This document shows, piece after piece, positions 7,957-9,194 of a DNA stretch of 9,194 nucleotides. How positions within the stretch are numbered: position 1 is the stretch's first letter; every line of letters begins with the position of its first letter. Source of the stretch: Silvimonas sp. JCM 19000 (GTDB taxonomy: Bacteria; Pseudomonadota; Gammaproteobacteria; Burkholderiales; Chitinibacteraceae); NCBI GenBank assembly GCA_001313065.1, contig BBFD01000162.1, positions 1-9,194 of the forward strand, read 5' to 3'. The position numbers and the translations under genes were made by a program. A model generated the notes under the pieces. It was given only the letters and a program-made list of their open reading frames with translations, searched no databases and was not told the DNA's origin.

Positions 7957-7962
7957 ATTATA
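7957..7962 (-). promoter_or_regulatory. -10 box of zapE promoter
   Basis: The minus strand carries a perfect TATAAT (7962-7957), 32 bases before the zapE ATG, with GC-rich sequence after it. No good -35 hexamer is visible 16-18 bp upstream, where an eight-base A run occupies part of the spacer. Confidence 0.45.
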
Positions 7963-8057
7963 CGGAATTTTTTTTACCTGACGCCGACGTGAGCCAGCGT
8001 GCTGCTGCATCAGACGAATCCGTTAAACTGGCGGCCTGCCCTTACCGACATCGGCTC

Positions 8058-8606
8058 ATGAACCTACGACTCGCGTCTTATTGTGTGGCTCGCGCCTTCG
8101 CCCTTAGCGCCCTTATCCCGCTAAGTGCCCACGCCGCCGGTACGCTGACCGCCCATTTCACCAGCCCGCTGTGGAATGGCAGCACCATTCCGGCCGGCCA
8201 GCAATGCGCCAGACTGGGCGGCGCCGGTTCCACCCCGGGGCTGAACGTGTTCGATATTCCCGCCAACAGCGGCGCCTTGTTGCTGGAATTCAGCGAACGT
8301 GGCGGTGCCAGCCTAGGCCGTTATCTGTATACCCTGCCCAAAGGCGCCAATAGCGCGCAAATCCCCGGTATCGCCAGCGCGGGCGCCTTGCCCGCGGGCA
8401 TCAAATCGCTGGGCGGCGATGCGGGTGTGCAATACAGCGCGCCATGTACCCCGGGCGGACATTTTCTTATCCGAATCAAGGCGTTGGCCACGGCCGATGC
8501 CCATGCAGCGGTACAGGCCGAGGGCCGTCTGGATATGGGCAAACTGCTTGATGCCGACATGGCCACATCCGCAATTCGCGCATCCCGCATTTGCCCTGGT
8601 GCGTGA
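8058..8606 (+). CDS. Secreted protein with PEBP/YbhB-like features
   Basis: The 182-residue frame has a Sec signal peptide of about 26 residues with a likely cut after AHA (LSALIPLSAHA), so the product is probably periplasmic. The mature part has CARLGGAGSTPGLNVFDIPA, GALLLEFSERG and YSAPCTPGGH. These resemble the order of conserved segments in phosphatidylethanolamine-binding-like (YbhB/YbcL, Raf-kinase-inhibitor-like) proteins, including the P-C-x-P-x-G-H stretch. The resemblance is weak and no function is claimed. ATG 8058 is chosen over GTG 7989 because the signal peptide begins there. The last 18 residues overlap the DUF3025 gene by 56 bases and look like out-of-frame coding. One extra A in the AAA at 8541-8543 would end the protein at TGA 8549-8551, giving a TGATG overlap. 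Confidence 0.6.
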   Translation: MNLRLASYCVARAFALSALIPLSAHAAGTLTAHFTSPLWNGSTIPAGQQCARLGGAGSTPGLNVFDIPANSGALLLEFSERGGASLGRYLYTLPKGANSAQIPGIASAGALPAGIKSLGGDAGVQYSAPCTPGGHFLIRIKALATADAHAAVQAEGRLDMGKLLDADMATSAIRASRICPGA

Positions 8607-9194
8607 CGTGTTGGCCGGTTGGGATGAATTTCCTGATCTGGCCCAGCTCAGCGCCGATGTTGGCGCGCGCACCGCGCGTGGCTTGCCCATCCAGTTTGTG
8701 CCGCAAGACAGTCTGACTCGCTATTACGAAGCGGAAGTGTATGAACTCGGCCGCGTTGCCACGCGTGATGCGCATTGGCACGATCTATTCAACGCGCTGA
8801 TCTGGCGCGGCTGGCCGATGAGCAAGGCGGCACTCAACGCACTGCATTATCAAGAACTGCAGGCCAATCCCGCAGGCCCACGCGGCCCGGTGCGCGACGC
8901 CGCCACCTTGTTTGATGAATGCGGTCTGGTGATTGCATATAGCGATGCGCAATTGCTGCACGCGCTGCTCGAGCATGACTGGCACTACCTGTTCCGCACT
9001 CAAGCCGCCGCATGGGGCCGCCAGATCAGTGCATTGTGCTTTGGCCATGCCACACTCGAAGCGCTGCTGCAGCCCTTTGCTGGCCTGACCGCCAAATGCT
9101 GGACGCTGCCGGTTGCGCCCGCCTGGTTTGATTTGCCCGCGGCCGTGCAAGTCGCCGAACTGGACGCGCGCATCGCGGCGGCGCTGGCCAATGG
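8551..9194 (+). CDS. DUF3025 domain protein, cut by window end
   Basis: An uninterrupted frame of 214 codons continues past the right edge. It has the DUF3025 pattern YYEAEVYELGRVATRDAHWH, then DLFNALIWRGWPMSKAALNA, then RGPVRDAATLFDECG and ALCFGHATLEALLQPFAGLT. The function of the family is unknown; no enzyme motif is recognised and there is no signal peptide. ATG 8551 (MPTWPHPQFAHPAFAL) is the best start; its A is shared with a TGA in another frame, which suggests coupling with the gene before. The family is usually about 260-290 residues, so roughly 50-75 residues are likely missing. Confidence 0.85.
   Translation, partial: MPTWPHPQFAHPAFALVRDVLAGWDEFPDLAQLSADVGARTARGLPIQFVPQDSLTRYYEAEVYELGRVATRDAHWHDLFNALIWRGWPMSKAALNALHYQELQANPAGPRGPVRDAATLFDECGLVIAYSDAQLLHALLEHDWHYLFRTQAAAWGRQISALCFGHATLEALLQPFAGLTAKCWTLPVAPAWFDLPAAVQVAELDARIAAALAN

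Overview
The window reads as ordinary chromosomal DNA of a betaproteobacterium. The support is moderate to high GC coding sequence, a PhaR-type polyhydroxyalkanoate regulator beside a phasin, an AFG1/ZapE ATPase, and a MarR–FUSC–DUF1656–HlyD–NodT efflux operon of a kind common in Burkholderiales and Neisseriales. I cannot name the genus from sequence alone. No mobile element, CRISPR array, tRNA or rRNA was seen.

Layout. Positions 1-200 hold a hairpin that probably ends an upstream gene, then a promoter with a perfect TATAAT and two inverted repeats that look like MarR operators. Positions 204-5334 (+) are one tightly packed five-gene operon: a MarR repressor, an inner-membrane FUSC/AaeB-like exporter, a small DUF1656 membrane protein, an HlyD/AaeA-like periplasmic adaptor and a NodT-type outer-membrane lipoprotein. 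Together they would form a tripartite pump for aromatic acids or related small molecules (the fusaric acid / p-hydroxybenzoate type), repressed by the MarR protein until ligand binds. A terminator-like hairpin at 5353-5377 lies over the 3' end of the convergent phaR gene.

Positions 5363-6021 (-) encode PhaR, the PHA synthesis repressor. A 313-bp intergenic region with divergent promoters separates it from a small phasin (6335-6693, +), a PHA granule-coat protein and the expected PhaR target. A strong hairpin terminator at 6716-6752 sits between phasin and the convergent zapE/AFG1 ATPase (6771-7924, -). Divergent from zapE are a secreted protein with PEBP/YbhB-like features (8058-8606, +) and a DUF3025 protein (8551 to the window edge, +).

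The most striking property is that almost every gene is broken by single-base indels. I count eleven well-supported events in the coding regions and two more probable ones, at a gene start and a gene end. Insertions fall mainly in A/T runs and deletions mainly in short C/G runs. After each +1 or -1 correction the protein reads straight through into conserved family sequence. This pattern points to uncorrected sequencing or assembly errors rather than pseudogenes or programmed frameshifting, so the coordinates below are given for whole genes with the break points noted. I found no convincing evidence for a new biological system.
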